Below are positions 10,301 through 21,544 of a DNA stretch of 64,000 nt, in pieces. This DNA comes from Ophiostoma sp. CBS 140.51. Its lineage: Eukaryota > Ascomycota > Sordariomycetes > Ophiostomatales > Ophiostomataceae. The translations under genes were made by a program, and so were the position numbers. The notes under the pieces were generated by a model, which saw only the letters and a program-made list of their open reading frames with translations, was not told the DNA's origin and searched no databases. Position 1 is the stretch's first letter. The number at the start of each line of letters is the position of its first letter. The stretch lies in contig JANSLP010000031.1 of assembly GCA_029298735.1 (NCBI GenBank), positions 62,001 through 126,000 on the forward strand, read 5' to 3'.

Positions 10301-12252
10301 ACAATTAACATATGTGTAGTATTGCCCTGACAATGGTATTCTTATATGAAGAGGCGCTTTCACAATGGGCTAATGGTCTTACAAATATGCACTATATTAC
10401 ACATTCGTCTGTCTTTTCGGTGTCGACTTGGCCACCACCATTGAGGTCGACAACATCTCGTCATCAAAACCACCACGCTGGCTGAAGAACCAATCTTACT
10501 TGATGACGTTGGCTTCTTTCTTCATATTTTCTACTTTTTGTCAGCCCCCTGTCTATTTGTTTTCTTTTCTTTACTTTCCCGGCAACCTCCCCATTCCGAG
10601 CACTTTATTTGACGGCATTTTGCCCCCGTCTTTCCCCACGAACGTTCCAGTAGGACAAAGATTTTGCTGAAGAAAGCAGAGTGGGAGAGAACGGAAAGAG
10701 CCGCGCAAGCAAACAAAAATCTCTCTCACCTCACAGGACATCAAAAGCTGCTTAGTTGTCCTTGTAACCCTTGTCGGTTTTTTCCAGAAAAGGATATTAA
10801 ACTTGGTATTCCCCGGCATCGAGGGGTTCATTCGATCCCTCCTGGAACGAAAATAAGACGAAAAACGAAGAGATGAACTGGACGATCTATACAACGGGAT
10901 AATAAGCTGGCAAGGACAGGCATACACATGGGCGACTACTGGTTCTAATAGTATCGTGGAAACCCTTATCTTATCTTCTCACCCTTCTCTCTCTTGATCC
11001 TTCCAATTACCCCTTGCTGTGCTCAACTCTGGGGCTGACTTGGTCACGGCTGCACGACACTGCAAAACAGAGCCTGCTTCCTTGGGCTTTCTTGGGCTTG
11101 TGTGCACATTTTTCGTGGAACATACAGAGGAGGACGAGGCGTTTTATATATGCACATATATACCCATCCATTTTCTACATCACACCTCGCGCTCCATCTT
11201 GAACCCCTGTCTTTTGTGGCCGACTTCGCCGACCATTTTCAGATGCACGGAGTATACTTCTGCAGACATGCCGAGAAGGAGGGACAGAAAAGGGGAAGAG
11301 GGGCAGACGTAGGCTACGTAAATATAAATACAGAATGCCGTACTCACTTGCGTACAGATAGATGCACGCATACAAGTGTACTGCACATCGTAAACCCATC
11401 CATCTGGAGAAGAAAGTGACGAAAGAGTGCGTTTGCGTGCGTGTGCAGTGCCACCAAGAGGACAGGTCGGACCTGGTCGCCTTAAGACGACCCGACGGGG
11501 GCGGCACTTCGTGATCCGATCCAGGCAGGACGACAAATGAAAGTGAAGCACAAAACAGACATCGGCGATGCGGTCAGCGAGATCGTCCGTTGTGAATCGA
11601 CGCCATGTTTTGCCATGCTATCCATCGCCGTCAGTTGCCAAGACGTCGTGAAAACGAGGGTGGACAACGCAGAGCATGAGGACAGCACGAGGTGGAATTT
11701 CTAATGGGCTACGGTTCAGATGAACGCAAGTTGGAAGTAGAAGCTGTGCAAAGCAAAAGCATACGAAAACGTGCAAGCCGCAAAAGACACAGCGTAACAA
11801 CTCGTCATTTCTTGGCAACGCTCTGGCTGCATCACAGACAGTCCCTCATCGCGTCGACAATGTTGATGAATGTACCTTTTATTCATTTCTTTAAATTCGA
11901 GATATATCTTGTGACATACTCCTCTCAACGTCATTTTTGTTCCTTTTGTCTCCCCCTCCAAATGCGTGATGCATGCGTCTTCTCCTTCTCCCCCGTTCTC
12001 TTCTTACCAAAGTAAAAAGTACATGTGTGTATATACAAAAGTGGCAGCGAAAGGCAAGCCAAGGGGACAATTATTATATTCTCCTTGTCAACTGTCGACT
12101 GCCGTTAGACGATGGAATGGCGTTGGTTAATTTTGGTGTATAAAATCGACACGGCTATATTGTCATGCCATGATGGAGAGGTGTGTTTCTGTTGAGATGT
12201 CGTTTAACTCGCATCCGTCGAGTATCGAGTGTCGTCGCCGAGTCTGCTGCGC
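7339..12252. other. gene-poor region of about 4.9 kb upstream of the laccase
   Basis: No gene with coding character and splice support was found. From about 8.9 to 10.2 kb the plus strand is purine-rich (long GA/AAG tracts), so the minus strand is pyrimidine-rich and carries long open frames, such as 9690..9160 with 176 codons, rich in Phe/Leu/Ser. These look like compositional artefacts. A TTTA/CTTA microsatellite-like tract lies at about 7688-7720. An exon-like minus-strand frame ending at 10397 is described under findings. Confidence 0.5.
7428..7439 (-). promoter_or_regulatory. possible TATA element of the laccase gene
   Basis: On the minus strand the sequence reads GTTTATATAC, about 95 bp upstream of the laccase ATG, a plausible TATA-box position for a regulated fungal gene. 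It is a motif match only. Confidence 0.3.
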
Positions 12253-12856
12253 TTACTCGCTCGATGGCCGTGGCCGGTAGGCAGCATCAGCCGCCATGAT
12301 CCAGGGCTTTTGCCGTGCGTGCAGGTATGCCTGCTGCATGACGGGCGAGGCGTCGCTGCGGATAACGCTGCCAATGGACATGAAGAAACCGAAAGTGGCT
12401 CCTGATGCGGCCATGTACTGGCCGAGTGTGCGCATAATGCCCGTGGTGCCGGCGCCGTACCGGAAGATGTTGACGGTGCCTGTGCCTGTTAGCTGACCGG
12501 CTCGTTCCAACGTCAAGCCATACTCGCCTCGCGCAGGGGTGTCCTACCGTAGATGAAGCCAATGATGCAGCCAACAGCTGTACAAAGTCTCGTTAGCGTC
12601 ATATTCAAAGCTGCCCCCTTCCTGCTCTGTTATATATCATCGCCGAGTCTGGTCCGAGGTGTTGGTGTCAGAGGTTGGGGATCGAGGAAACGTACTGCCG
12701 CCCATCATGGCGCCCATCTTGACTGTAAAGCACTGTGTTAGCATGCCTTCTTCCTCAAAGTTCCAAATAGCTATTCCTGTCTAGACTCTTCAAGCTCTAC
12801 ATACACTTGTCAAAGTTGGACGGGCCGGACATGCCGGTGTTCACGGGGACCGGCAT
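12253..12856 (-). CDS. mgr2: Mgr2/ROMO1-type subunit of the TIM23 translocase
   Basis: Four exons are read: 12856..12805, 12722..12696, 12577..12548 and 12479..12253, giving 111 residues. Introns are 82, 118 and about 68 bp with donors GTATGT, GTACGT and GTAGGA. The product starts MPVPVNTGMSGPSNFDKFKM, continues GAMMGG-TVGCIIGFIYG, then TVNIFRYGAGTTGIMRTLGQ and GATFGFFMSIGSVIRSD. This matches yeast Mgr2 (NWDKFKMG; GTFGLFMSIGSIIRSD) and animal ROMO1: two glycine-rich inner-membrane helices. Mgr2 is the lateral gatekeeper that couples TIM21 to TIM23 during presequence import. The last acceptor is ambiguous: AACAG|GCACAG|GCACC offers two sites 6 bp apart, and using the first (exon start 12485) adds Thr-Gly. 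I chose the second because it gives the family's FIYGTVNIF. No single exon shows the whole gene. Confidence 0.9.
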
Positions 12857-14791
12857 TGTTGCTGGAGGAGGGGTTGTCGTGGGTGGGGAGATATGTAGAA
12901 TTGGTTGGTTTTGTTGGATGTATGCGCACTTGTTGGTTGTCCTGCTGTGAGGAATTGGCCGTTGTTCGAGGTGTTGTCTTTCGTTGTAAGTTTTTTATGC
13001 CTACAATTTTTTTGGTCTCTTTGCGCACTCCGCAACGATCGTCCTCTGGCGAGCTTCGTTCTTTCTCTCTCTGTAGTAAGTCGGCCGGTTCAGCGCGACA
13101 CCTGTGACGGCGCTTGCGTGCACGGACCATGTCTGCCGACCTCACCCCACTTGTCGCAGCTTTCAGGCCAATCATGACTCGGTCGAAACAGTCACGTGAT
13201 ATTTGAGAGAAGGAGTGTACAGTACGGGATGCACTGTAAATATATTTTAGGGGGAGCTATTAGGGGTTCTTTTGGGGGAATCAAGGGGCAGTTTTACGCA
13301 ATCTAGAAGCCGAGTGTCAAAGAGTCCTGAGTAGAACAAAGTTGTCAATCGAGATAGTCATGTAGCTTACGTTGGTCGTCGTCTGCTAGCAACAGATCGT
13401 TATCTATGTATGGCCCCTGCTTTCTGGCTTTCTGGTTTTCTGTAACAAAGTGACGTGACTGCCTCCTTTTTTGCCTCGCGTCATGCGGCCGATGATTTCA
13501 GTGACAGACTGAACACACTTTACAATAGGGAAAAGAAGCAGGTACGGCAGAGCGACCGCGGAGGGAAAGAGCAGACGAAACGGTTGGATACTCGAAAGAG
13601 CCAACACGCGCCTTCCTTCAATCACAGCGAGCCAATCGCCGTTGCTAGCGCTAATCACACCAAAGAGTGGGGCAGGGCTGGCGCTGTGGAAAGACGAAAA
13701 GAACGCTGCAAACAGGGGGTAAAAGCCTGCGAGATAGAACTTTTTTAAGGGCCAACGCCTCACATTTCAGCACATTGCAGGGGAATTTAGGGGAAACATG
13801 CACAGCGTCGCGAATACATCTCCGCACTGTCCTGTGTGTGCCCCCGTTCTTTCCCTCTCTCGCTCACGCCTCTCGTCACCTAATGGCCAACAGCCAAACA
13901 GCCAACAACCGCCAAAAGCATCAACCTATTTTCACGTTTTGTTCATTTGATCGATCAATAGTCTTCATCACGACAGAACCCCTTCCCGCGCTCGCCATCG
14001 CCCTCCGATATTCGAGTCTCCCATCGGCTCTTGCGAACACGCATTATCTCGACCGATCTTCATTACTTTCTTCAACAACAGGCGATATTGGCATTGTTTC
14101 CGACGCCCTCTGAGGCCGCGGATCCCGTGCGCCGTCGACCATTTTCTCTCCTTTCTTTTTGTCTTCGTTTTCCTCACCTCGTGCTGGACCATTACTCGAC
14201 TCGTGTCCGCGCAGCCTCACAATCTCCACTCCTCCTTTTTGCTTCGTTTGTTTGACACAAGCGCGTGCTGTCGATACACGTCGGTTGCCGCCCATTGAAG
14301 ATCGCCAAAGACGTGCCTTTTTCGGTTGATTTTCTTTCTTTTCGACGCATCTATTTCTCGGGAGTCAACAACGGTCTTGTTATCCATCAACATCGACTGT
14401 TTCCTTTGGCTATATCCTTTTCTCTTTGACGGTGATCAGCTCTAATCTTTATCGCGTTCCTCTTTCGACTTTTCGAATGAGAGCGTCGAGAGTTCTCCGC
14501 GATCTCTCCATCTCTCCCTGCGACCGTCTTTTGCAACGAGAATCCTGTTGTCTCGAACCGAGTTGAAGACAAGCTGAAAAAATAGGGGGCGCACTTCTTC
14601 GACAGCTGATCCGGACGACTCGACCGATTCGACCGACGCGCCGCCGACGACCACCACGTCGGAAATAGCGACTACGACGGCTTCTTCACCGATATCGATA
14701 CCTCGTCGATTTCTTCCGCGAAGCACGCGACCTTTCTGACCTCCTTGACTTCTGCCCTCCCTCTCCTCATCTCCCTCCGCCGGCTCTTCAC
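12857..14791. other. divergent promoter region, mgr2 / FHA gene
   Basis: About 1.9 kb lie between divergent starts. The right half (about 13.8-14.79 kb) is C/T-rich on the plus strand and reads as a long leader of the FHA gene, with several short upstream ATGs. No gene is supported. Confidence 0.5.
13192..13199. promoter_or_regulatory. TCACGTGA palindrome upstream of mgr2
   Basis: A perfect E-box-like palindrome lies 336 bp upstream of the mgr2 start codon. It matches the Cbf1/bHLH core CACGTG. Function is inferred from motif and position only. Confidence 0.35.
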
Positions 14792-17645
14792 ATGACGGCC
14801 GTCGCAAACCCGCCCAGCTTCGCCAACATCAACCGGCCGGCATGGGGTAATAGCAGCGCCAGTAGCAGCAGCAGCAACGGCAGCAGCAACGGCTCCAGCA
14901 ATCACCACAACAACGACGACGTTCGCAGCATGTTTGCGCCGCGCAAGTCCATGCAGCGAACCAACTCTTCCTCCTCCACCGCCTCCAACGCGTCCTCGTC
15001 CTCCACAGTCACCGTCGTCTCGGCCAACGGCGGCACACCACAATCTGCCAACGGCGGACCGGTAGGCGGCGCAGCAGGCATTGGCAGTTTGAGCAACGGC
15101 TCGGCTGCTGGGGGTGGAAACGACGCGAACGGCCTCCCCATCACAACACTACGGAAACGCCCACTACAAAAAGCACAATGGTCCGCCAACAAGCAGAGTG
15201 AACACCAGGCTGATTTCTTGCGCGGTGCCGGCGGTGCAGCCGCAGGACGCCAACAACAACTGGGCGGCGCCGGTGGCCCCAACGGCGTGTCGTCTCTGCA
15301 CCAACTACCACCCTTTGTCCCTGGCGGCCAGTCAGCAGCTGGTGGTGGTGCCGGCACCAACGGTACCAACGGCATCATGAACCGCCCACAAGGCGCCGAG
15401 GGTGCCCCCCCACAAGCGCAGCCTGTTCTGTACCTTGTCTCACTGAACGGCACGTTTGAGCGGAAAACCATCAGCGTGCCCTTTTTGCCCGAAACGCTAC
15501 GGATCGGCCGCCAGACGAACAAGAGCACAACGCCGAACACGGTCAATGGCTTCTTTGACAGTAAGGTTCTTTCGCGCCAGCACGCCGAGATCTACGCCGA
15601 CCGCAACGGCACCATCTGGATCCGCGATATCAAGTCGTCCAATGGTACTTTTGTCAACGGCACGCGCCTGTCGGCCGAGAACCGCGAGTCTGAGCCGCAC
15701 GAGCTGCAGACCAACGACCATCTCGAGCTGGGCATTGATATCGTGAGCGAAGACCAAAAGTCCGTCGTTCACCACAAGGTCGCCGCCAAGGTCGAGCATG
15801 CCGGTTTCATCAAGACGTCCAGCAATCTGTTGGATATGAACTTTGGCGATCTCGACCCGGCCAACGGTGCACTCGGCAACCAGCTTAATGGCATGCCGTT
15901 CCGCGGCCGCACCGGCAGCCAGAGCTCGATTGGCCAGGCCGGCCGGATGGCGCCCACGTCCAACATGGCCAGTGCTGCCCCGAATAACGGTCTGGCATTG
16001 CAGCGTGGCCTGTGGTTGACGGGGCCCTCTACCGAAGCCATTGTCAAGAAGATTCACGTAAGTCGTCTCGTCTTCACGAAACATTTATCGCACCTTTCAG
16101 TCACTAACAGTTCTACAGCAAGAAATGCGCAACGCAAAGCAGCAATCACAAGACCTCCTACGCACACAAGAATTCATCCAAGCACTCTTGTCGAAAGACG
16201 ACATTCGCAACGAACAACCCAACCTTAAGACTGATGCCGTGGCTACAGACCCCTTGTCCGCCGTGTCAAGGCAGCAACATCAACAACAGCAGATGCCGCT
16301 TCAACAAATCACCAATGGCAACAACAGCATCTCTTTCCGCGCCGACCCCAAGGCACGCTTCTCCGACCCGCCTGCACCACCACCACAACAACCTCTGCCC
16401 GAAAAGCCCGACGTGCCCTCGCTGAAGCGCGGGTCAACCGAGCGGCCCAAGTCGGGGTCGGTCGGTACGGCATCGGGCGGCGCGGCCGCTGGTAACAACA
16501 ACACCTCGCCCACCCGGGGCCCCGACGTCATGGGCCAGGTCCTCCAGCTGACCGACGCGCTCAACACTGCCAAGCGCGAGATTGTCACGCAGCACACGCG
16601 CCTGCGCGAGCTCGAAGAGAAGCTGCACCGCGAGCAGGAGGCGCGCAAGTACGCCGAAGAGCTGACACAACAGCTCGAACTGTTTTCGTCCGTGTCCACG
16701 CCCGCGACCAAGGTCGATTCCGCCGCACTAGCGTCCATTGCCGCGCCCTTGATGAACGGTGCCGCCAAGAGCAAAGGTTATGGGTCTGGTGCTGGTCCAG
16801 GCGAGGATGCCAACGCGCCAGCCGCCATCCTCGAGGCCGCCTTTAGTGAGCCGTCTAAAGAGGTGCCGGCAGCAGATGCAAATGACGTCAAGGATGTCAA
16901 GGAGGCTGCCGACACCGACACGAGCAGCAGCGAAGAAGACTCGGACGACTCCGATGCCGACAAGGACAGCAAGACGGACGCCGTGTTCCGTGCCCGCATC
17001 GACTCGATGATGACGGAGATGGAGGGCATGAAGAAGCAGCTGCAAGCATTCCAAGAACGCGCCGAAAAGGCCGAGGCCGAGCGGGACGCGGACCGCGAGA
17101 CACTGGCCCAGATGATCCAGCGGATCCGCCAGCGGGATGAAGAGGATGCCAAGAAGGCCGAAGAGGCTGCGGCGGCTGCTGCCACGGCGGCCGCAGTGGC
17201 AAAGTCGAACACTAAGACCAACGGACCTGCAGACTCTGCACGCTCCTCCTCCCGCGGCCGAGGCCAGAATAGCACGGCGGCCACCGACGGCAAGGCAGAC
17301 GTGACGACCAAGGCTATGACTGCCACGGGCCGCGATGCCAGCAGCAACGGCGCCAATAGTAGTGGCCTGTTGTCACGCAACAAGAAACAGACGACGCAAA
17401 CCGAGGCCGACCACGACGACCTCCCTGAGGGCGCTTCGCTGTCCCGGACCAACACCATTACGCCCGCATCGCTCGGCGGCAAGGTTGCCACTAAGGGTGG
17501 CAGCAGTTCTGGGTCGGGTGCCCACGACCCCATCGTCCTGCACGGCATCCCGTACGCGTCGATGGTGGGTGTTGTGTTGATCGGCATGGGTCTGATGGCG
17601 TACCTCAACGGCTGGCAGCCTTCGCCCGGTCGTCTGGATCGGTAA
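14792..17645 (+). CDS. pro45: FHA-domain tail-anchored protein, STRIPAK component (PRO45/HAM-4/SLMAP type)
   Basis: Exons are 14792..16057 and 16119..17645, giving 930 residues. The 61-bp intron has donor GTAAGT, CTAAC and acceptor CTACAG, and joins VKKIH to QEMRNAKQQ. In order: a disordered Ser/Asn/Gly-rich N-terminus (1-205); an FHA domain (about 210-320) with LRIGRQTN, SRQHAEI and SSNGTFVNG, the phosphothreonine-binding loops; a coiled coil at about 562-611; a second, charged one at about 708-782; and a single C-terminal membrane span, SMVGVVLIGMGLMAYL, about nine residues from the end. This architecture is that of SLMAP, Sordaria PRO45, Neurospora HAM-4 and yeast Far9/Far10, the membrane-tethered STRIPAK subunit needed for hyphal fusion and fruiting-body development. 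Localisation to ER, nuclear envelope or mitochondria is known for homologues and only inferred here. Confidence 0.87.
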
Positions 17646-18251
17646 TCATACCGTGTTCTGGTTGTTGGTCGTCCTTGGTTTTTGTCTGCAGCTTTATTGG
17701 CGTGTGATGTGTCTCGATAGATAATGGCCCGTCCTTTTTTGTCTCTTCTTTTTTGATGCCGGCGTGTGGTCTTTCTTTTTTCTCTTCATCCTCTATTTCT
17801 TGTCCAGGAAGGGGCGTTTTGACCCAATTATTTTGTATTCTCAGACTCCTTTTTGTTTCATTCTCTATCATCATTGGTGTCTCATTGTCTTCCTTTTTCT
17901 TTTTCTTATTTTCTCATACTCTTTTTTCATATCAACATTGTTTTTATTCTCTCTTGACCCGAACGAACTCTTTCCCAAAACCACCATACATACTTTTTCT
18001 TGCCTACCATAGCGGAGAATGCATTTATATCTTTCACTCATGAAACCAAGACAATACATGAAGTATTATGTGATATAAAGTAGGCTGGATGACTGTATTC
18101 TAGTGTAGATGACTGGCCATAGATGCTATTTATCTCCTGTCCAAATGAAGTAAACACAAATAAACTTTTTATATAAAACCAGACGCCAACAATACCAAAA
18201 AAATGAGCTTTAAAAACAAAATAAACATAAATCATCCTACCTCCTCACCCT
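17646..18251. other. convergent 3' regions, FHA gene / SPOUT gene
   Basis: T-rich downstream sequence (17.7-18.0 kb) is followed by A/T-rich sequence up to the stop of the SPOUT gene. It probably contains both poly(A) regions. No gene is seen. Confidence 0.5.
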
Positions 18252-19458
18252 TTACACCTCCGACCACAACCGCCGCAGCTCGGTCAGGGCAATAAAGATG
18301 GCCTCGTCCGTCCGGATGCTGCGGTTGCCTTGGTTCGGCAGCACATCCACCCAGTGGTCAAACGCCTCGCGCACATTGGCCACCTTGATGCCCACACTGC
18401 TCAGCTCGCCGTCGTTCATGGCCGCATACTCCAATCCGCGCGGGCCGCCAAAGACAATGACCAGGTGTTCAAACGACAGGGAAGGCGGGTCCGTGGCGGG
18501 CGTCGCGCCGCGAGGGAAAACGTGCGACGCGGGCTCGCCGCGCTCCGATGTGCCAATGCTGACATCGTAACCGCCCTCGTAGGGCGCCTCTGTAAAGACA
18601 CCGGACAGCGATGAGCACCGCCGGATCTGGAAGCCCCAGTAGTAGCCGGCCTCGGTGCGGGGCGCGGCCGGGTCCACAGGGGAGGCGCCCTCAAACGACT
18701 CGTGCGGGAAGTGGAGCGTCAGCCGGGTCTTGGGCGGGATCTCCTCGGCAATGCTGACAGGCTTGCGCAGGCCGATATCCACGAGTGTCTTGTGGGCCGG
18801 GTTGTCGGGCTTGCCCGCCAGGCTTAGTCCCTCCATGTAAGGCAGCTGCTCGTCGCGGTGCGGGTGGTGGGGCATTTCGAGGGTCGGCAACAGGCCCTGG
18901 AGGCGCAGGTTGGGGTGAAGTGGGAACAGGGCTTTGCGCATAAAGGGCGGGGTCTCCATGTAGGACAGCAGATGGAACAGGTAGTGGCCCGGGTCGGTGT
19001 CGCCCGTATAGGCATCGAGGTCGACGGCGGGCGGGCGGCTGTCGAGGGGGCTGTCGTCAAAGATGACGACTTCGTCAATGGAGAAGATGGCGAGGGCGCG
19101 GGCGATGCGAGAAGGGGCGTTGATTCTTTGTTCGGACGTTGAGCAGCTGGGAACAACGCAGTTAGCAGAAGGACATATGTCGAGGTGGGGAAGAAAGAAG
19201 ACGGAGAGTCGTTGGGGAGGGCTTGTGGACTCACTCGGACAGCAGACTGGTCGGGATGGCTACTGAGACGGTGTAGTTGCGGCCACCGAGGGGCATAAAA
19301 CGAGTCGAGGGCTTGAAGGTGTTGTCACCCTCAACCTTTCTCCTCTGGAAATTGTTAGCAGGCATTTCGTGGAATGAAAGAGACGAGGCTCGTGGGAAGA
19401 TCGAGGTCGTCGAGTAGGTGAGTTGAGTATATACCTTGAAGCCGTCACCGTAAGACAT
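18252..19458 (-). CDS. SPOUT-fold RNA methyltransferase (SPOUT1/C9orf114 family)
   Basis: Exons are 19458..19435, 19344..19235 and 19146..18252, giving 342 residues. The introns (90 and 88 bp) have donors GTATAT and GTGAGT and acceptors TTCCAG and TCCCAG. The product begins MSYGDGFK-RRKVEGDNTFK, then GGRNYTVSVAIPTSLLSD joined to CSTSEQRINAPSRIARALAI. Later come LVDIGLRKPV and a C-terminal block EHLVIVFGGPRGLEYAAMND. The FGGP-containing C-terminus fits the trefoil-knotted SAM-binding region of SPOUT enzymes, and the layout matches the C9orf114/YGR283C-YMR310C family (formerly DUF171). Members are nuclear or centrosome-associated putative RNA methyltransferases; the yeast substrates are not firmly known. 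It is divergent from the thioredoxin gene 442 bp away. Only the first 8 residues lie in exon 1. Confidence 0.82.
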
Positions 19459-19899
19459 GATGGGCGATATATAAAATATTGTGGATAATAAATATGTTTC
19501 GAGGTAAATTGACACCTCAATTCGTGTTTCTCGACTGCTGCTTCGACCGTCTATCGCGAGTAAAATGTCGTCAAGCGTTCCTGGCGTCGTTCTTTTGCGC
19601 CAAACTTTTTGTCGGTGGAGAATTGAAAAAGGCGGCAGAATTGTGGCAGTCAATACACACCGCCTTCTATTTTCGGCGCTTACAACACAACGCAAGAGGG
19701 GGAGCTGGGTAATTAGGCAAGCAGCTAAATTACAGGGCACTTTAGAACGTGCTTTGCCGCAATCCGCCGCAGTTTCCGTGATCAACACGTTTCCTCACGA
19801 CGACGACACAACACGAAGGTGACAATACAACGACACCCATCGCCGCCACCACGATATCCATCTCCTACCGAATATCGCATCCATCTCCCGTATTCCAAC
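19459..19899. promoter_or_regulatory. shared divergent promoter, SPOUT / thioredoxin genes
   Basis: Only 441 bp separate the two divergent start codons, so both promoters lie here. I see no recognisable regulatory motif that I would defend. Confidence 0.45.
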
Positions 19900-20778
19900 A
19901 TGACGACCAAGATCACTTCGAGCGCGCAGTGGCGCCAGGTCACCAGCGCCAACAGCATCGTCGTGACGGATTGTAGGTTCTCTCGTCGTTTGTCAGTTTT
20001 GTTTGAACACTGCTAACAGTGTAGTCTACGCCGACTGGTGCGGCCCATGCAAGATGATTGCACCCACGTTCGAGTCTTTGGCCAACAAGTTCGCCAAGCC
20101 CAACCGCATTGCGTTCGCCAAGGTCGACGTCGACAACCAGCGCGATGTCGCCCAGCAGTACGGCGTCCGCGCTATGCCGACTTTTGTGATTTTGCGCAAC
20201 GGCTCCGTCATTGACACCATCCAAGGCGCCAACCCGCCGGCCCTCACTGCGGCGGTCGAGAAGGCTGTCAAGTTGGCCACCGGTGGTGGGGCCAGTTTCA
20301 CCACTCCGGGGCGCACCCTGGCCTCCTCGAGCGGCAGCGCTTCTGGCGGCATCCGCGTCGGCGGCGGTTCCACGACGGGCGGCGGTCCCATCCAGGGTCG
20401 TGCCAGCTGGTTCGATATCCGCAAGCTCATCAGCTTCTTCACCGTCTTCTTTGGTCTTTACGTGACGTCCCTTTTCTCGGTAGGTACTCCTTCTCTCCAT
20501 TTGATCTCTTTGCTACGCATACTGACGAACAGCTCGACCCATACATGTCGGCCAAGAACAGCAAGTACGCTTCTGACAAGCCGCCGCCGTCGGACAGATA
20601 CGCGTCCGGCGCTGCCTTTGGCGGCCGCCAGTTCAACCCCGCCGGTGTGGGTGCATGTGGCTCGATGGGCGGTCCCTCGGGCACGGCCAAAGTCAGAGAC
20701 CCCACGGCCCGGTCGCAGGCGAGCACGAACAACAACAACTCCAAGTTCAAGACTCTGTCCGACCTTGGTTCGGACTAG
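19900..20778 (+). CDS. thioredoxin-domain protein with C-terminal membrane segment
   Basis: Exons are 19900..19972, 20025..20479 and 20533..20778, giving 257 residues. Introns are 52 and 53 bp, both with GTAGGT donors. The N-terminus is a classical thioredoxin fold: FYADWCGPCKMIAPTFESLA carries the WCGPC redox pair, followed by KVDVDNQRDVAQQYGVRAMP with the cis-proline (AMPT). Residues 110-140 are Gly/Ser-rich. A hydrophobic helix, LISFFTVFFGLYVTSLFSLD, follows at about 157-177, and the last 80 residues are polar and Asn/Ser-rich. Ordinary thioredoxins have about 105 residues, so this is an extended form that may be membrane-anchored. It should reduce protein disulfides; which compartment the catalytic domain faces cannot be told, since there is no clear signal peptide. 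The active-site Cys pair lies just after the first splice junction. Confidence 0.85.
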
Positions 20779-21544
20779 ACGGGAGTGTCTATGTGATATG
20801 TGATGTCTGGACAATGTCTGGACAAGACATCCGTGCTATCCGTTTTCTGTTGATGTGCTGTGCTGTGAAGGTACTCTCATGTCTTTCCTCTGATTTCCTG
20901 CCTTCTTTATCTTGTGCCACTTCATTTGGCTTCTCGTCACTATGAAAGCACACATGTTCAAACAGCCTCTTTTGCGTGTATTATTGTCTTTCTCTGCTGC
21001 TGGGTTTCGTTGCGTGTCTTGCCTTTTCAGATACATATTTTTTGCCTTGACGTTGCCTTATAATGATTTATTTTGCATGCTTTCTACACGTTCTATAAGA
21101 CAATACAGTATTGCAATGAAATCACACTTTAAACTGTAGTGCACCAAACAAACATTCAGCGTACAGTGAGTCTGAGTTGAAGCAGCCTTGCCAGCCTTCT
21201 CGACCGTCGTCGTCCAATTTACACCGCTTTCCATATTGCCAGGTCCCAGCAGGTGGCGCCCCTAAAAATACAGCGAAGGGACCCGCCTCACGACCGCCTA
21301 GAAATTCCAGAAACTCTTAAAGACGGGGCCTAATGCAAGGCCTGGTCTGCTGCTAAAAGACCCACAATTTTCAATCTCTGCACTGTGATTTGCCTGCTAA
21401 ACGTCAACTTTTTTGGCAGTCGCCAAAAGTTTTGGAGCTCCAAGCAAGTGCTATTTACAACTTTTTTTTTTCTGCTTCTTGTTTTTGACACTTGGTGTTG
21501 ACACTACCAATTCTCGCCAGTTTTCCGCCCAGCGAGTGACCACC
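20779..21544. other. intergenic, thioredoxin 3' / rsm22 5'
   Basis: The left part is the T-rich 3' region of the thioredoxin gene. The right part holds the rsm22 promoter and leader, ending in a pyrimidine tract at about 21460-21500. An in-frame extension of rsm22 to 21413 exists but is not favoured (see the rsm22 entry). Confidence 0.45.

Noticed and set aside
21413..21544. 44-residue upstream extension of Rsm22
   Set aside because: Encoded by a pyrimidine tract with a hydrophobic stretch unlike a mitochondrial presequence; ATG 21545 gives a better context and an amphipathic presequence.
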